DNA of 64,000 bases, from contig NZ_BDCH01000015.1 of the NCBI RefSeq assembly GCF_001613405.1, positions 186,001 to 250,000 on the forward strand. The letters run 5' to 3'. A program made the position numbers and the translations under genes. Below the pieces are notes generated by a model. The model saw only the letters and a list, made by a program, of their open reading frames with translations. It ran no database searches and was not told the origin of the DNA. Below are positions 10,421-20,147 of this stretch, piece after piece. How positions within the stretch are numbered: position 1 is the first letter of the stretch; each line of letters opens with the position of its first letter. Source of the stretch: Nocardia crassostreae. GTDB lineage: Bacteria > Actinomycetota > Actinomycetes > Mycobacteriales > Mycobacteriaceae.

Positions 10421-12310
10421 ATGGATACCGCACAGATGATGCTGTGGCTGCTGCCCGCACTGCCCCTGGCCGGGGCCGTCCTCCTGCTGCTGCTCGGCAA
10501 ATACAGCGACAAGTGGGGGCATCTGCTCGGGTGCGTGATTGCGCTGGCGTCCTTCGGGGTGGCGGCGTGGGCGTTCACCGAGATGCTCGGGCGCGCCGAT
10601 CCCGAACGGGCCGTGCACTACAACCTGTTCAGCTGGGTGCCGGTGACCGGGCTCGAGGTGGATTTCGCGCTGCAACTGGATCAGCTGTCGATGTGCTTCG
10701 CGCTGCTGATCACCGGGGTCGGCTCGCTCATCCACATCTACTCCATCGGGTACATGTCCGATGATCCGGAACGGCGGCGATTCTTCGCCTACCTCAACCT
10801 GTTCCTGTCGGCCATGCTCGTGCTCGTCCTGGCCGACAACTTCCTGGTGCTGTACCTGGGCTGGGAGGGCGTGGGTCTCGCCTCGTACCTGCTCATCGGG
10901 TTCTGGTACCGCAAGCCCTCGGCCGCCACGGCGGCCAAGAAGGCGTTCATCGTCAACCGCGTCGGCGATATGGGACTCGCCATCGCCCTCATGGTCATGT
11001 TCGCGACCTTCGGTTCCGTCGACTTCCAGACGGTGTTCGGGGCGGCCGATCAAGCGGGGAGCGGAACCCTCACGGCTATCGGACTTCTGCTGCTGCTCGG
11101 CGCGTGCGGCAAGTCCGCGCAGGTGCCGCTGCAATCCTGGCTCGGCGACGCCATGGAGGGTCCGACCCCGGTGTCGGCGCTCATCCACGCGGCCACCATG
11201 GTCACCGCCGGTGTGTACCTCATCGCACGCTCCGGGCCGATCTTCGATCTCGCGCCCGGCGCGCAGGCGGCGGTCATGGCGGTCGGTGCGGTCACGCTGC
11301 TCTACGGCGCGATCATCGGCTGCGCCAAGGACGACATCAAGAAGGCCCTCGCCGCCTCGACCATGAGCCAGATCGGGTACATGATCCTGGCCGCCGGTCT
11401 CGGACCGGTCGGCTATGCCGCGGCCATCATGCATCTGCTCACGCACGGATTCTTCAAGGCCGGACTGTTCCTCGGCGCGGGCTCGGTCATGCACGCCATG
11501 GACGACGAAACCGATATGCGGCGCTACGGCGGACTGCGCAAGCTGCTGCCGATCACCTATGTCACCTTCGGATTCGGCTATCTCGCCATCCTCGGAGTGC
11601 CGCCCTTCGCGGGCTTCTTCTCCAAGGACCGGATTATCGAAGCGGCCTTCGCGCACGGCGGATTCGGCGGCATCGTCACCGGATTGGCGGCCCTCGCCGG
11701 TGCGGGCATCACTGCCTTCTACATGACCCGCGTCATGCTGTTCACCTTCTTCGGCGAACGGCGCTGGAAGGAAGGCACCCATCCGCACGAGGCGCCCGCC
11801 TCCATGACCGGGCCCATGATCCTCCTCGCGATCGGGTCCGTCGCCTCCGGCGGGCTGCTGGCTTACGGTTCGGCACTGCAGAATTGGCTGGAACCGGTGG
11901 TCGGCTCCCATCACGGCGAACCCATCATCCCGGTGTGGGCCATCACCTTCTTCGCCCTGGCCGTCGTGGCCGCGGGCGTGTGGGTGGCCTACGACCAGTA
12001 CGCGCACCACGAGATCCCGAAGGTCGCCCTGGCGGGCACGCCGCTCACCGAGGCCGCGCGCAAGGACCTCTACGGCGACGACTTCAACGAAGCCGCCTTC
12101 ATGCGGCCGGGCCAGCATCTAACCCGCTCGCTGGTGTTCGTCGACAATCGCGGCATCGACGGACTGGTCAACACCACCGCCGCCGTCATCGGCGGACTGT
12201 CCGGCCGAATCCGCCGTGTCCAAACCGGTTTCGTGCGCTCCTACGCCCTGTCCATGTTCACCGGCGCGGCCCTGGTGGCCGCCGCCCTGCTGGCGGTGAG
12301 GTTGTTTTGA
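10421..12310 (+). CDS. nuoL: NADH-quinone oxidoreductase subunit L
   Basis: NuoL is the distal proton-pumping subunit of complex I, 629 residues with 14 or more transmembrane helices and a long lateral helix at the C-terminus. The antiporter core has the key residues in [15 protein letters not shown], the [16 protein letters not shown] motif with its lysine/histidine relay, and [19 protein letters not shown]. The ATG lies one base after the nuoK stop. The stop overlaps the TTG start of nuoM. Confidence 0.96.
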   Translation: MDTAQMMLWLLPALPLAGAVLLLLLGKYSDKWGHLLGCVIALASFGVAAWAFTEMLGRADPERAVHYNLFSWVPVTGLEVDFALQLDQLSMCFALLITGVGSLIHIYSIGYMSDDPERRRFFAYLNLFLSAMLVLVLADNFLVLYLGWEGVGLASYLLIGFWYRKPSAATAAKKAFIVNRVGDMGLAIALMVMFATFGSVDFQTVFGAADQAGSGTLTAIGLLLLLGACGKSAQVPLQSWLGDAMEGPTPVSALIHAATMVTAGVYLIARSGPIFDLAPGAQAAVMAVGAVTLLYGAIIGCAKDDIKKALAASTMSQIGYMILAAGLGPVGYAAAIMHLLTHGFFKAGLFLGAGSVMHAMDDETDMRRYGGLRKLLPITYVTFGFGYLAILGVPPFAGFFSKDRIIEAAFAHGGFGGIVTGLAALAGAGITAFYMTRVMLFTFFGERRWKEGTHPHEAPASMTGPMILLAIGSVASGGLLAYGSALQNWLEPVVGSHHGEPIIPVWAITFFALAVVAAGVWVAYDQYAHHEIPKVALAGTPLTEAARKDLYGDDFNEAAFMRPGQHLTRSLVFVDNRGIDGLVNTTAAVIGGLSGRIRRVQTGFVRSYALSMFTGAALVAAALLAVRLF

Positions 12311-13923
12311 GTGACTTTCCCTGGCTGACAACGCTGTGGGTGGTTCCGCTGGCCGGAGCCGCGCTGGTACTGCTGTTCCCCGTCGCGTGGCGGACGGCGG
12401 CGCGGTCGTTCGCGCTGGCGGTCTCGCTGGGCACGCTCGGGGTCGGGATCTGACTCGCCGTCGAATTCCAACCCGGCGGGGAGCACTACCAGTTCGTCGA
12501 ATCCCACCAGTGGATACCGGCTTCCGGGGCCGGATACACCCTCGGGCTCGACGGCATCGCGCTGGTGCTGGTGCTGCTCACCGCCGGACTGGTGCCGTTG
12601 CTCATACTCGCCGGATGGCAGGACGAGCGGGAGGTCGGCTCCGGGCGGCGGGTCGCGCACTACTACATGGCGCTCACCCTGGTCGTCGAGGCCATGGTGC
12701 TGATCTCCTTCGTGGCCTTGGACATTCTGCTGTTCTACGTGTTCTTCGAGGTCATGCTCATCCCGATGTACTTCCTCATCGGCGGCTTCGGGCCGCGCGC
12801 CGAGGATGCGGCCATCCGAGCGCAGCGCTCGCGGGCGGCGGTGAAGTTCCTGCTGTACAACCTGTTCGGCGGGCTCATCATGCTGGCGGCGGTCATCGGG
12901 CTGTATGTGCTCACCGCGCGCGAGGGACTCGGCAAGGACGGCAACGGGACCTTCGATTTCCGGGCCGTCATGGAGGCCGCCAACTCCGGGCAGCTGGGCG
13001 CCGGGCCGGTGGTGCTCAACGCCCTGTTCCTCGGATTCATGTTCGCGTTCGCGGTGAAAGCGCCGCTGTGGCCGCTGCACACCTGGCTGCCCGATGCCGC
13101 CGTGGCCGCCACCCCGGCCAGCGCGGTGCTCATGATGGCCATCGTGGACAAGGTCGGCACCTTCGGCATGCTGCGCTACTGCCTGCTGCTGTTCCCGGAT
13201 TCGTCCTCCTACTACGCGCCGGTGATCAGCGTGCTCGCGGTGATCGGCATCATCTACGGCGCGCTGCTGGCCATCGGGCAGACCGATGTCATGCGGCTCA
13301 TCGCCTACACCTCGATCTCGCACTTCGGGTTCATCATTCTGGGCATCTTCGCGCTCACCACCCAGGGCGGGACCGGGGCGACGCTGTACATGGTCAACCA
13401 CGGCATCTCCACGGCGGCGCTGTTCCTCATCGCCGGATTCCTGGTGTCGCGCAGGGGAACCCGGCTCATCGCCGAATACGGCGGGGTGCAGAAGGTGGCG
13501 CCGGTGCTGGCCGGAACCTTCTTCATCGCCGGTCTGGCCACGCTGTCGCTGCCCGGGCTGGCGCCGTTCGTGAGTGAATTCCTGGTCCTCATCGGCACAT
13601 TCACCCGCTACCCGGTCGCCGCCGTCTTCGCCGAGTCGGCGCTGGTGCTGGCCGCGCTGTACGTGCTGTGGATGTGCCAGCAGATGATGACCGGTCCGGT
13701 CAAGCCCGGCAACGAACGCCTCTACGACCTGCTCCCCCGCGAACTCGTGGTGGTGGTGCCGCTCATCGGCGCGCTGCTGTTCCTCGGCTTCTATCCGAAA
13801 CCCGTACTGGACACCATCGATCCGGCCGTGGCCCACACCCTCACCACCATCGGCCAGCACGATCCGGCGCCCGCGGTGCAACCGGAGGCCGCCCAGACGC
13901 AACCAGGAGGCGGACACAAATGA
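12307..13923 (+). pseudogene. nuoM: NADH-quinone oxidoreductase subunit M, interrupted by an in-frame TGA
   Basis: NuoM is an antiporter-like proton-pumping subunit. The expected start is the TTG in the TTGA overlap with the nuoL stop, and the N-terminus reads [20 protein letters not shown]. At 12451-12453 a TGA stops this frame after SLGTLGVGI. The same frame continues without a shift into LAVEFQPGGEHYQF and the whole antiporter core (YTLGLDGIALVLVLLT, PLWPLHTWLPDAAVAA) to the stop at 13923. If the TGA is real, only an N-terminally truncated protein could be made, for instance from an ATG at 12616 or later. If it is an error, NuoM is complete at about 538 residues. Confidence 0.85.
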
Positions 13924-15557
13924 GTGCACCCCTGATCCTCACCGCAGCAGCGCCGGATATGCGGCTCGCCGCAGCGGTACCCGCGCCGCCCATCGAATAC
14001 CGTGAGCTCTCCCCCATGCTCATCGTCTTTGGGGTCGCGGTCGCCGCGGTGCTGGTGGAAGCGTTCGCGCCCAGGCGATCCCGCTATCTGGTGCAGGTGA
14101 TTCTGGCGCTGGGCGGTATGGGTGTGGCGCTCGGCGCGGTCATCGGATTGCGCGGCACCAATTCGACCGCGGCGGTCGGCGCGGTGGCCATCGACGGGGT
14201 GACCCTGTTCCTGCAGGGCGCCATTCTGGTGGTTTCCATCCTCGGTGTTCTGTTCATCGCCGAACGCCGCGCGGATCGGATGCCGATTCGCCGGGAAGGT
14301 CCGGGCACCTGGAGTCTGACGGCCTCACGCGGGGTGGACGCGTTCACCCCGCAGGCGGCCGCCACGCCGGGCAGCTCCGACGAAATCGCCGCCACCCGAG
14401 CGGGAGTCGCCACCACCGAGGTCTTCCCGCTCATGCTGTTCGCGGTCGCCGGGCTCATGCTCTTCCCGGCGTCCAACGACCTGCTGACCATGTTCATCGC
14501 GCTCGAGGTGCTCTCGCTGCCGCTGTATCTGCTGTGCGGGCTGGCACGGCGCCGCCGGTTGCTGTCCCAGGAAGCGGCGCTGAAATACTTCCTGCTGGGC
14601 GCGTTCTCGTCGGCGTTCTTCCTCTACGGCATGGCCCTGCTCTACGGCTATGCCGAGACCGTCCGGTTCTCCGGTATCGCCGACGCGGTCGCCCGCGACA
14701 CCACCGACTCGCACACCCTGGCCATTCTCGGTGTGGCGATGCTGGCGGTCGGCCTGCTCTTCAAGATCGGCGCGGTGCCGTTCCAGTCCTGGGTGCCCGA
14801 TGTGTACCAGGGCGCGCCCACCGCGGTGACGGCCTTCATGGCCGCGGCCACCAAGATCGCGGCGGTCGGGGCGCTGCTGCGCATCCTCTACATCGCGGTA
14901 CCCGGCCTGCGCGACGACTGGCGGCCCATTCTCGCGGCCGTCGCCATCGCCACCATGGTGGTCGGCGCGGTGCTGGCCATCACGCAGACCGATATGAAGC
15001 GCATGCTGGCGTATTCCTCTGTCGCGCATGCGGGTTTCATTCTCACCGCCCTGGTCGCCGCCAATGACGCGGGCGTGTCCTCCACCCTGTTCTATCTGGC
15101 GGTCTACGGCCTCGGCACGCTCGGCGCCTTCGCCGTGGTGAGCCTCGTCCGCGACGAGAACGGCGACGAGGCGACGGCGCTGCGCGCCTGGGCGGGCATG
15201 GGCCGCCGCTCCCCCTGGCTCGCCTGCATCTTCTCCCTGTTCCTGCTGTCCATGGCGGGCATCCCGCTGACCAGCGGCTTCATCGCGAAGTTCGCGGTCT
15301 TCGAGGCCGCGTCCTCGGGCGGCGCGGTACCCCTGGTGATCGTCGGCGTCGTCACCAGCGCCATTGCCGCCTTCTTCTACATCCGCGTCATCGTCCTCAT
15401 GTTCTTCACCGATCCCCCCACCACCCCACCGACTCTCGTGTATCCGACCCTCACCACCACGGTCATCGCCTTGACCGCGGCGGCCACCCTGGTGCTCGGC
15501 ATCTTCCCCCAGCCCCTGCTGGACCTCGCCGACAAGGCCGCCACCCTCACCCGCTGA
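13920..15557 (+). CDS. nuoN: NADH-quinone oxidoreductase subunit N
   Basis: NuoN is the third antiporter-like subunit of the complex I membrane arm, about 545 residues. The start is the ATG overlapping the nuoM stop; the upstream extension of the frame is antisense-like filler. Conserved stretches include LEVLSLPLYLLCGLARR, KYFLLGAFSSAFFLYG, the PFQSWVPDVYQGAPTAVTAFM motif, and QTDMKRMLAYSSVAHAGF. It is the last gene of the operon and a strong hairpin follows 12 bases after its stop. Confidence 0.96.
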   Translation: MSAPLILTAAAPDMRLAAAVPAPPIEYRELSPMLIVFGVAVAAVLVEAFAPRRSRYLVQVILALGGMGVALGAVIGLRGTNSTAAVGAVAIDGVTLFLQGAILVVSILGVLFIAERRADRMPIRREGPGTWSLTASRGVDAFTPQAAATPGSSDEIAATRAGVATTEVFPLMLFAVAGLMLFPASNDLLTMFIALEVLSLPLYLLCGLARRRRLLSQEAALKYFLLGAFSSAFFLYGMALLYGYAETVRFSGIADAVARDTTDSHTLAILGVAMLAVGLLFKIGAVPFQSWVPDVYQGAPTAVTAFMAAATKIAAVGALLRILYIAVPGLRDDWRPILAAVAIATMVVGAVLAITQTDMKRMLAYSSVAHAGFILTALVAANDAGVSSTLFYLAVYGLGTLGAFAVVSLVRDENGDEATALRAWAGMGRRSPWLACIFSLFLLSMAGIPLTSGFIAKFAVFEAASSGGAVPLVIVGVVTSAIAAFFYIRVIVLMFFTDPPTTPPTLVYPTLTTTVIALTAAATLVLGIFPQPLLDLADKAATLTR

Positions 15558-15569
15558 CCCGCATCCCCG

Positions 15570-15601
15570 AAAGGCCCGCCGCGATTCGCGGCGGGCCTTT
15601 T
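15570..15601 (+). terminator. Rho-independent terminator of the nuo operon
   Basis: A perfect 14-bp inverted repeat (AAAGGCCCGCCGCG and its complement) around a 3-base loop, followed by T residues, lies 12 bases after the nuoN stop. Confidence 0.9.
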
Positions 15602-15670
15602 CGCATCCGGCGCCGGGCAGTCACACTACTGGAGGCACGTGACAACCGAGCAGTACGGAGGGACACGAGA

Positions 15671-16435
15671 GTGAAGCGGATCGGCATTATCGGGGTCGGC
15701 GAGATCGGGCGGGCGATCGTGGACGGGCTCCTGGGTGGAGACGACGACGCGCCGGAGGTGTTCCTCTCCCCGCGCGGTGCCCGGGCGGCCGCGGAACTGG
15801 CCGGGCGATACGAAGCCGTCCGGGTGTGCGCCGATAACCAAGAGGTGGTGGACCGTTCGGAGCTGGTGTTGATTGCCGTGCGGCGTGCGGACCGGCACGA
15901 GGCGCTCGCGGGACTGCGGGTGGGCGCGGACAAGATCGTGATCAATGTGATGGCGGGCGTCGGGAACGACGACCTGCGTGCGACATTGGGCACCGACGCG
16001 CCGCTGGTGCGGGCGATTCCCTTGCCCGCCATCCGGGACCGGCGCTCGGTCACGGTGACCTATCCGTCGCATCCGGTGGTGGATTCGCTGTTCGACGGAC
16101 TCGGCGGGGCGCTTCCGGTGGCGGATGAGGCGGCCTTCAACGTGCTCTCCGCACTGACCGGAACCCTGACCACCCATTACTCCTATCTCGCCACCCTCGC
16201 CTCCTGGGCGGCAGGGCACGGCATCGCCGCCGACGACGCGGATGGCTACGTGCGCAGCCTCTTTCAGGGCGTCGGCCGGTCGCTGAGCGACGAGACCCGG
16301 TCGTTGCACCGGCTAGCGGCCGATCACAAGACGCCCAACGGCAGCAATGAGCGCATCCGCACGACCTGGTTCACGCCCGCCAATGCCGAAGCCCTCGAGA
16401 CGGCGCTCGATGATCTCCTCGCCGACCTGAAATAG
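15671..16435 (+). CDS. ProC-like NAD(P)-binding oxidoreductase (pyrroline-5-carboxylate reductase family)
   Basis: A 254-residue protein. The N-terminal Rossmann fold begins RIGIIGVGEIGRAIV, the GxGxxG dinucleotide motif. A central segment (VINVMAGVGNDDLRATLG) and a helical C-terminal part resemble pyrroline-5-carboxylate reductase dimerisation domains, including TPNGSNERI where ProC usually has TPGG-NEQ. The family reduces imine substrates with NAD(P)H. Because the C-terminal signature is degenerate, true proline biosynthesis is not certain and another imine or F420 substrate is possible. It stands alone after the nuo terminator and converges with the next gene, with only 4 bases between stops. 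Confidence 0.75.
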   Translation: MKRIGIIGVGEIGRAIVDGLLGGDDDAPEVFLSPRGARAAAELAGRYEAVRVCADNQEVVDRSELVLIAVRRADRHEALAGLRVGADKIVINVMAGVGNDDLRATLGTDAPLVRAIPLPAIRDRRSVTVTYPSHPVVDSLFDGLGGALPVADEAAFNVLSALTGTLTTHYSYLATLASWAAGHGIAADDADGYVRSLFQGVGRSLSDETRSLHRLAADHKTPNGSNERIRTTWFTPANAEALETALDDLLADLK

Positions 16436-16439
16436 CGAA

Positions 16440-18392
16440 TCAGGCGGATTCGCCAGGGATTTCGGTGGCCAGCGGCGTGGCGAGGAAGGTGAGGCGGCTG
16501 GGGTGGCGGGGGTCGAGGACGATGGTCTGGTCCTCGATGTGGCGGGAGACGGCCGGGGTCAGGAAATAGCGAGGCCAGCTGGTACGCGTGACCGCCACCC
16601 GCAGCCGGTGGCCGGTGCGCAGGACCGCTTCGGTGGGTGTGAGGTCGATATCGAGATCGTGTGGGAGACCGGGTTTCACCGGGAGGACGGACTCGGCGGT
16701 CAGCGGGTGGTCGGGGACGAGCAGTTCACCGTCGCGGTAGTCGCTGGTGGTTTCGTTGATGGCGCGGCGGGTGGAGCGCAGGGCGCCGCGGGCAATGACG
16801 GTGGAGGCGCCGTCGGGGCCGACATCGCAGACGGTGACGGCCCAGAAGGCGTCGGCGCCGCCGGTGACCACCCGCAGGTGCAAGTTGAGCGGGCCGGAGA
16901 CGAGCAGGTCGGCGAGCATGGGCTCGCTGGTGAAGGTGGCGGCCGCGGCCTCGTGGGCGCGGTCGTCGACCGACCAGTCGCGGCCGAGCAGGGTGGGCAG
17001 GCCCATGAGGATCCAGCTGCTGGTCTGCGAGGCGATGGTGGGGCGCTTGCGGGGCAGGCGAATTCGATGCGTGTACCGGTCCGGGTGCGCGCCGAGAGAG
17101 CCGTCGGAGGCGGCGTGCGGGGCGGTCCCGCTGGAGTGCGCCGAGAGCTGCCAGGTGTGCACGCGGGCGGCGGGATGCGGGTAGTCGTCGCGGCTGACCC
17201 AGTCGCCGCCGAGCTGGCGCACGGTGACCGGCCCATAGGCGTCGATGCCATTGTCGATGCCCTTCACCCAGCGGTCGAAGAAGGCGCATTGCAGCTCGTC
17301 GAGGCGCTGCGGGTGATCCGGACTGCCGAAACCGGTGCCGGGGCCGACGTGATAGCTGTCCTCGACCACGAGTTGGGCTGCGCCGGAAGGCAGTTGGAGA
17401 CGCCGGTGCAGGGCTGGCGCGGAGCGGGCGAACACATCGTGCCAACCCGCGTGGATCCAGGTGGCGGCGGTGAAGTTCTCCAGATCGGGACGGCGGGCGC
17501 GCGCGTCGTCGTTGTAGTAGTGCTCGCGATGCCGGTCGTCGACCATGGCTCCGGCGATATCGGACAGGCGGGTGAAAGGACTGGCCAGGCGATCACGCAG
17601 ATAGCGCGGGGCGGCACCGGATTTCAACAGGCCGGGCACCGACGGCAGCCACTTCATGCCATTGACGGCGGCGAACCAGGCCAGGGTGAACGTGGATTGG
17701 GCTCCGCCGGTGGGAATGATGTCGCGGGTGGGGTCCTCGGAGCCGGCGAGCGCGAAGACGGCCTTCAGGCCGGGCGGGCGATGCCCGGCGGTCTGCAGCG
17801 CGGTGATGGCCAGGTAGGAGATGCCGGTCATGGCCAGATCGCCGTCGCACCACGGCTGCTCACGCACCCAGTTGAGGACTTCGAGATGGTCGCGCTGCTC
17901 GCGCTCGGACATGATCTCCATACGACCGGTGGAGGTTCCGGTGCCGTGCACGTCCACGGCGACGTGCACATAGCCGCGCGAGACCAGAGTTCGGCTGGCG
18001 CGCACCGATTCCAGCGCACCGCCGCCGAGGGCGCGCAGCATTTCCCGGCCGCCCGCGCGGCCGTGGGAGGAGGGCGGGACGACGCGGTAGACCAGCGGCC
18101 CGAATGCCGACACCACATTGATGAGCGGATTGGCGCGGGTCATCAGCGTCTTGTTGTACGGCGTGAGGGTAATGACGGCGGGCAACGGATCGGTGACCGG
18201 TGCGCCGTGCCGGTCGGCGGGGCGGGTGATGTCGGCGGAGAGAATCGTGCCGTCGCTCAACTCGATTCCGGCGCCGCGATGCAGATGGATACGCGGATAC
18301 CGGACCGGTTGCAGCGGGAACCGCGCATTCGGCGGGAGGGCAATGCCGCGCGCGGCGGGCGAGGTCGACGACAAGTCGTGCGGATGCGCCAT
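16440..18392 (-). CDS. CocE/NonD-family alpha/beta hydrolase (X-Pro dipeptidyl-peptidase-like)
   Basis: An S15-type hydrolase of 650 residues. The N-terminal alpha/beta-hydrolase part has the nucleophile motif MTGISYLAITA (Ser in GxSYxx) and the family's RGYVHVAVDVHGTGTSTG segment. The C-terminal half is the jelly-roll domain seen in X-Pro dipeptidyl-peptidases and cocaine esterases. The start chosen is the ATG at 18392 because AAAGGAG lies about 7 bases upstream of it; the open frame extends 25 residues further without a ribosome site. No signal peptide is seen. The natural substrate (acyl ester, beta-lactam or peptide) cannot be told from sequence. Confidence 0.8.
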   Translation of the reverse strand: MAHPHDLSSTSPAARGIALPPNARFPLQPVRYPRIHLHRGAGIELSDGTILSADITRPADRHGAPVTDPLPAVITLTPYNKTLMTRANPLINVVSAFGPLVYRVVPPSSHGRAGGREMLRALGGGALESVRASRTLVSRGYVHVAVDVHGTGTSTGRMEIMSEREQRDHLEVLNWVREQPWCDGDLAMTGISYLAITALQTAGHRPPGLKAVFALAGSEDPTRDIIPTGGAQSTFTLAWFAAVNGMKWLPSVPGLLKSGAAPRYLRDRLASPFTRLSDIAGAMVDDRHREHYYNDDARARRPDLENFTAATWIHAGWHDVFARSAPALHRRLQLPSGAAQLVVEDSYHVGPGTGFGSPDHPQRLDELQCAFFDRWVKGIDNGIDAYGPVTVRQLGGDWVSRDDYPHPAARVHTWQLSAHSSGTAPHAASDGSLGAHPDRYTHRIRLPRKRPTIASQTSSWILMGLPTLLGRDWSVDDRAHEAAAATFTSEPMLADLLVSGPLNLHLRVVTGGADAFWAVTVCDVGPDGASTVIARGALRSTRRAINETTSDYRDGELLVPDHPLTAESVLPVKPGLPHDLDIDLTPTEAVLRTGHRLRVAVTRTSWPRYFLTPAVSRHIEDQTIVLDPRHPSRLTFLATPLATEIPGESA

Positions 18393-18560
18393 GATTCGGC
18401 TCCTTTGCCGATGCGGCCCGCCACCACGCGGGCGCGTTGTCTGAGACGGTAGCGGGCCGCCGGGCATCCTGTCACTACGGCAATGCGCTCGAGAACGGAT
18501 CGCGCTCTTGTGCAGCGTGACAGTCGTTGATCCGTTGCCGGACAGTGACTTTCGCGAGAC

Positions 18561-19118
18561 TCACAGGGTGCGGATGACGCGGGCGGGATTGCCAGCGGCG
18601 AACACCTTTTCGGGCAGGTCCTTGGTGACGACGCTGCCCGCGCCCACAACGGTGTTCGCGCCGATGGTCACGCCGGGGCATACGATCACTCCGCCACCCA
18701 GCCACACATTGTCACCGATCGTGATGGGCGCGGCGGTTTCCCAGCGTTGGCGACGCAGCTCGTGGTCCTCCATCGGGTGCAAGGCGGTCAGCAGTTGGGC
18801 GCGCGGGCCGATGGAGACATCATTGCCGATGGTGATGGGCGCGCAGTCCATGAGAATGGCGTCGTAGTTGAGGAAGCTGTTGTCGCCCAGGCGAATCAGA
18901 TACCCGTAGTCGCATTGGAAACGCGGCATGATCCACGAACCCTCCCCGATCGCGCCGAGCAGATCCTCCAGGATGGTGCGGCGTTGCGCGTCCTCCCCCG
19001 CGCCGGTCGCATGGAATTTGTCCAGCAGCTGCTGACACCGCTGCCGCTCGGCGACGAGGACGGGATCGTTGTCGCGGTAGAGCTCGCCAGCCAGCATGCG
19101 GTCTTTATGTTCGCTCAC
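18561..19118 (-). CDS. Sugar O-acetyltransferase (maltose/galactoside acetyltransferase family)
   Basis: A 185-residue left-handed beta-helix acetyltransferase. The N-terminal maltose-acetyltransferase domain (DRMLAGELYRDNDPVLVAER) is followed by hexapeptide repeats, for example ITIGNDVSIGPRAQ and ITIGDNVWLGGGVIVCPGVT. The catalytic histidine is probably that in TALHPMEDHEL. The family moves acetyl from acetyl-CoA to a sugar or sugar-like hydroxyl and works as a trimer in the cytoplasm. It is divergent from the oxidoreductase that follows; the 75-base gap must hold both promoters. Confidence 0.85.
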   Translation of the reverse strand: MSEHKDRMLAGELYRDNDPVLVAERQRCQQLLDKFHATGAGEDAQRRTILEDLLGAIGEGSWIMPRFQCDYGYLIRLGDNSFLNYDAILMDCAPITIGNDVSIGPRAQLLTALHPMEDHELRRQRWETAAPITIGDNVWLGGGVIVCPGVTIGANTVVGAGSVVTKDLPEKVFAAGNPARVIRTL

Positions 19119-19193
19119 GATCCCATCATGCGTGCATCACCGCGCGCTCCGCCGCCGCGGGGGCGCGGGACATCCTCTGGTATCCAGGAAGAC

Positions 19194-20091
19194 GTGAAAA
19201 TCGGCTTCTCTCTCCCAGCACGGTCCGCAGGCACGCGAAGGCGCGAAGATCGCGCGGTTGGCGGGCGAACTCGAACGCGCGGGTGCGGACAGCCTCTGGG
19301 TGGGTGAGCGGCTGATCGCGGCCACCAATCCGAAGGTCGGCTACGCGGGCAAGGACACCATTCCCGACGAGTTCAATCTCGTGCTGGATCCGTTCCTGGT
19401 GCTCGGGCTGGCCGCGGCGAACACCGAGCGGGTGCGGCTGGGCACCAATGTGCTGATCGCGCCGCTGCACCCGCCCGCCCTGCTGGCACGGTCGCTGACC
19501 ACCCTGGATGTGGCCAGCAATGGCCGACTGGTGCCGGGCTTCGGGATCGGGTGGTCGCCGGAGGAGTATGAGGCGGCCGGGGTGCCGTTCACGCACCGCG
19601 GGGCGCGCCTGGACGAGACCCTCGACGCCCTGGAAGCCATCAGGACCACCGATCCGGCCGGATATCGGGGACGGTTCGTGACGGTGCCGGAGCATCGCAG
19701 CGAATTGAAGCCGGTGCAGCGGCCGCGGCCGCCGATTCACTTGGGCGCGTTCAGCGCCGAGGGCCTGGCGCGCATCGGGCGGCGCGGCGACGGCTGGCTG
19801 CCGGTGGTGCCGGTGCCCGGCCCGCCCGGATGGGGCAAGCAGTTGCTGCAGCTGCGGGCCGTCATCGACCAAGCCGCCGTGACGGCCGGGCGCGATCCAC
19901 AGGCCATCTCCACGATCGTGCGCGTGAATGTCGCGGCGGGCACCGACATGAGCCTGGTTGCCGACACCATCGAACAGGTCGCCGCCGACACCGGATTCGA
20001 CGATTTCTTCATCGACCTCATGTACGTCTGCGATTCGGTCTACGCGACCTTGGCGACCGCGCTCGGGCTGCTGGAACGCCTGCGCCGCTGA
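19194..20091 (+). CDS. F420-type luciferase-like oxidoreductase, frameshifted near the N-terminus
   Basis: A luciferase-like TIM-barrel monooxygenase/F420-dependent oxidoreductase of about 298 residues. The body, from AGELERAGADSLWVGERL to the stop, matches the family, with GTNVLIAPLHPPALLARSLTT-type beta-strand loops and GFGIGWSPEEYEAAG. The expected N-terminus (VKIGFSLP, from a GTG at 19194) lies in another frame. The two frames meet at about 19213-19216, where SLPQHGPQAREG would be restored if two bases had been lost after CTCC. Without repair, translation could begin only at a TTG at 19258, omitting the first beta-strand. The substrate is unknown. Confidence 0.75.
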
Positions 20092-20107
20092 CGGGCCCGC
20101 CTCGGCA

Positions 20108-20144
20108 CGGTGGCCGCGCCGCTCGCACGGCAGCGCGGCCACCG
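20108..20144. terminator. Bidirectional hairpin between convergent genes
   Basis: A perfect 12-bp stem (CGGTGGCCGCGC and its complement) with a 13-base loop sits between the convergent stops of the luciferase-like gene and the DUF4173-like gene. It has no long T-run, but position and strength suit a shared terminator. Confidence 0.65.
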
Positions 20145-20147
20145 AAC

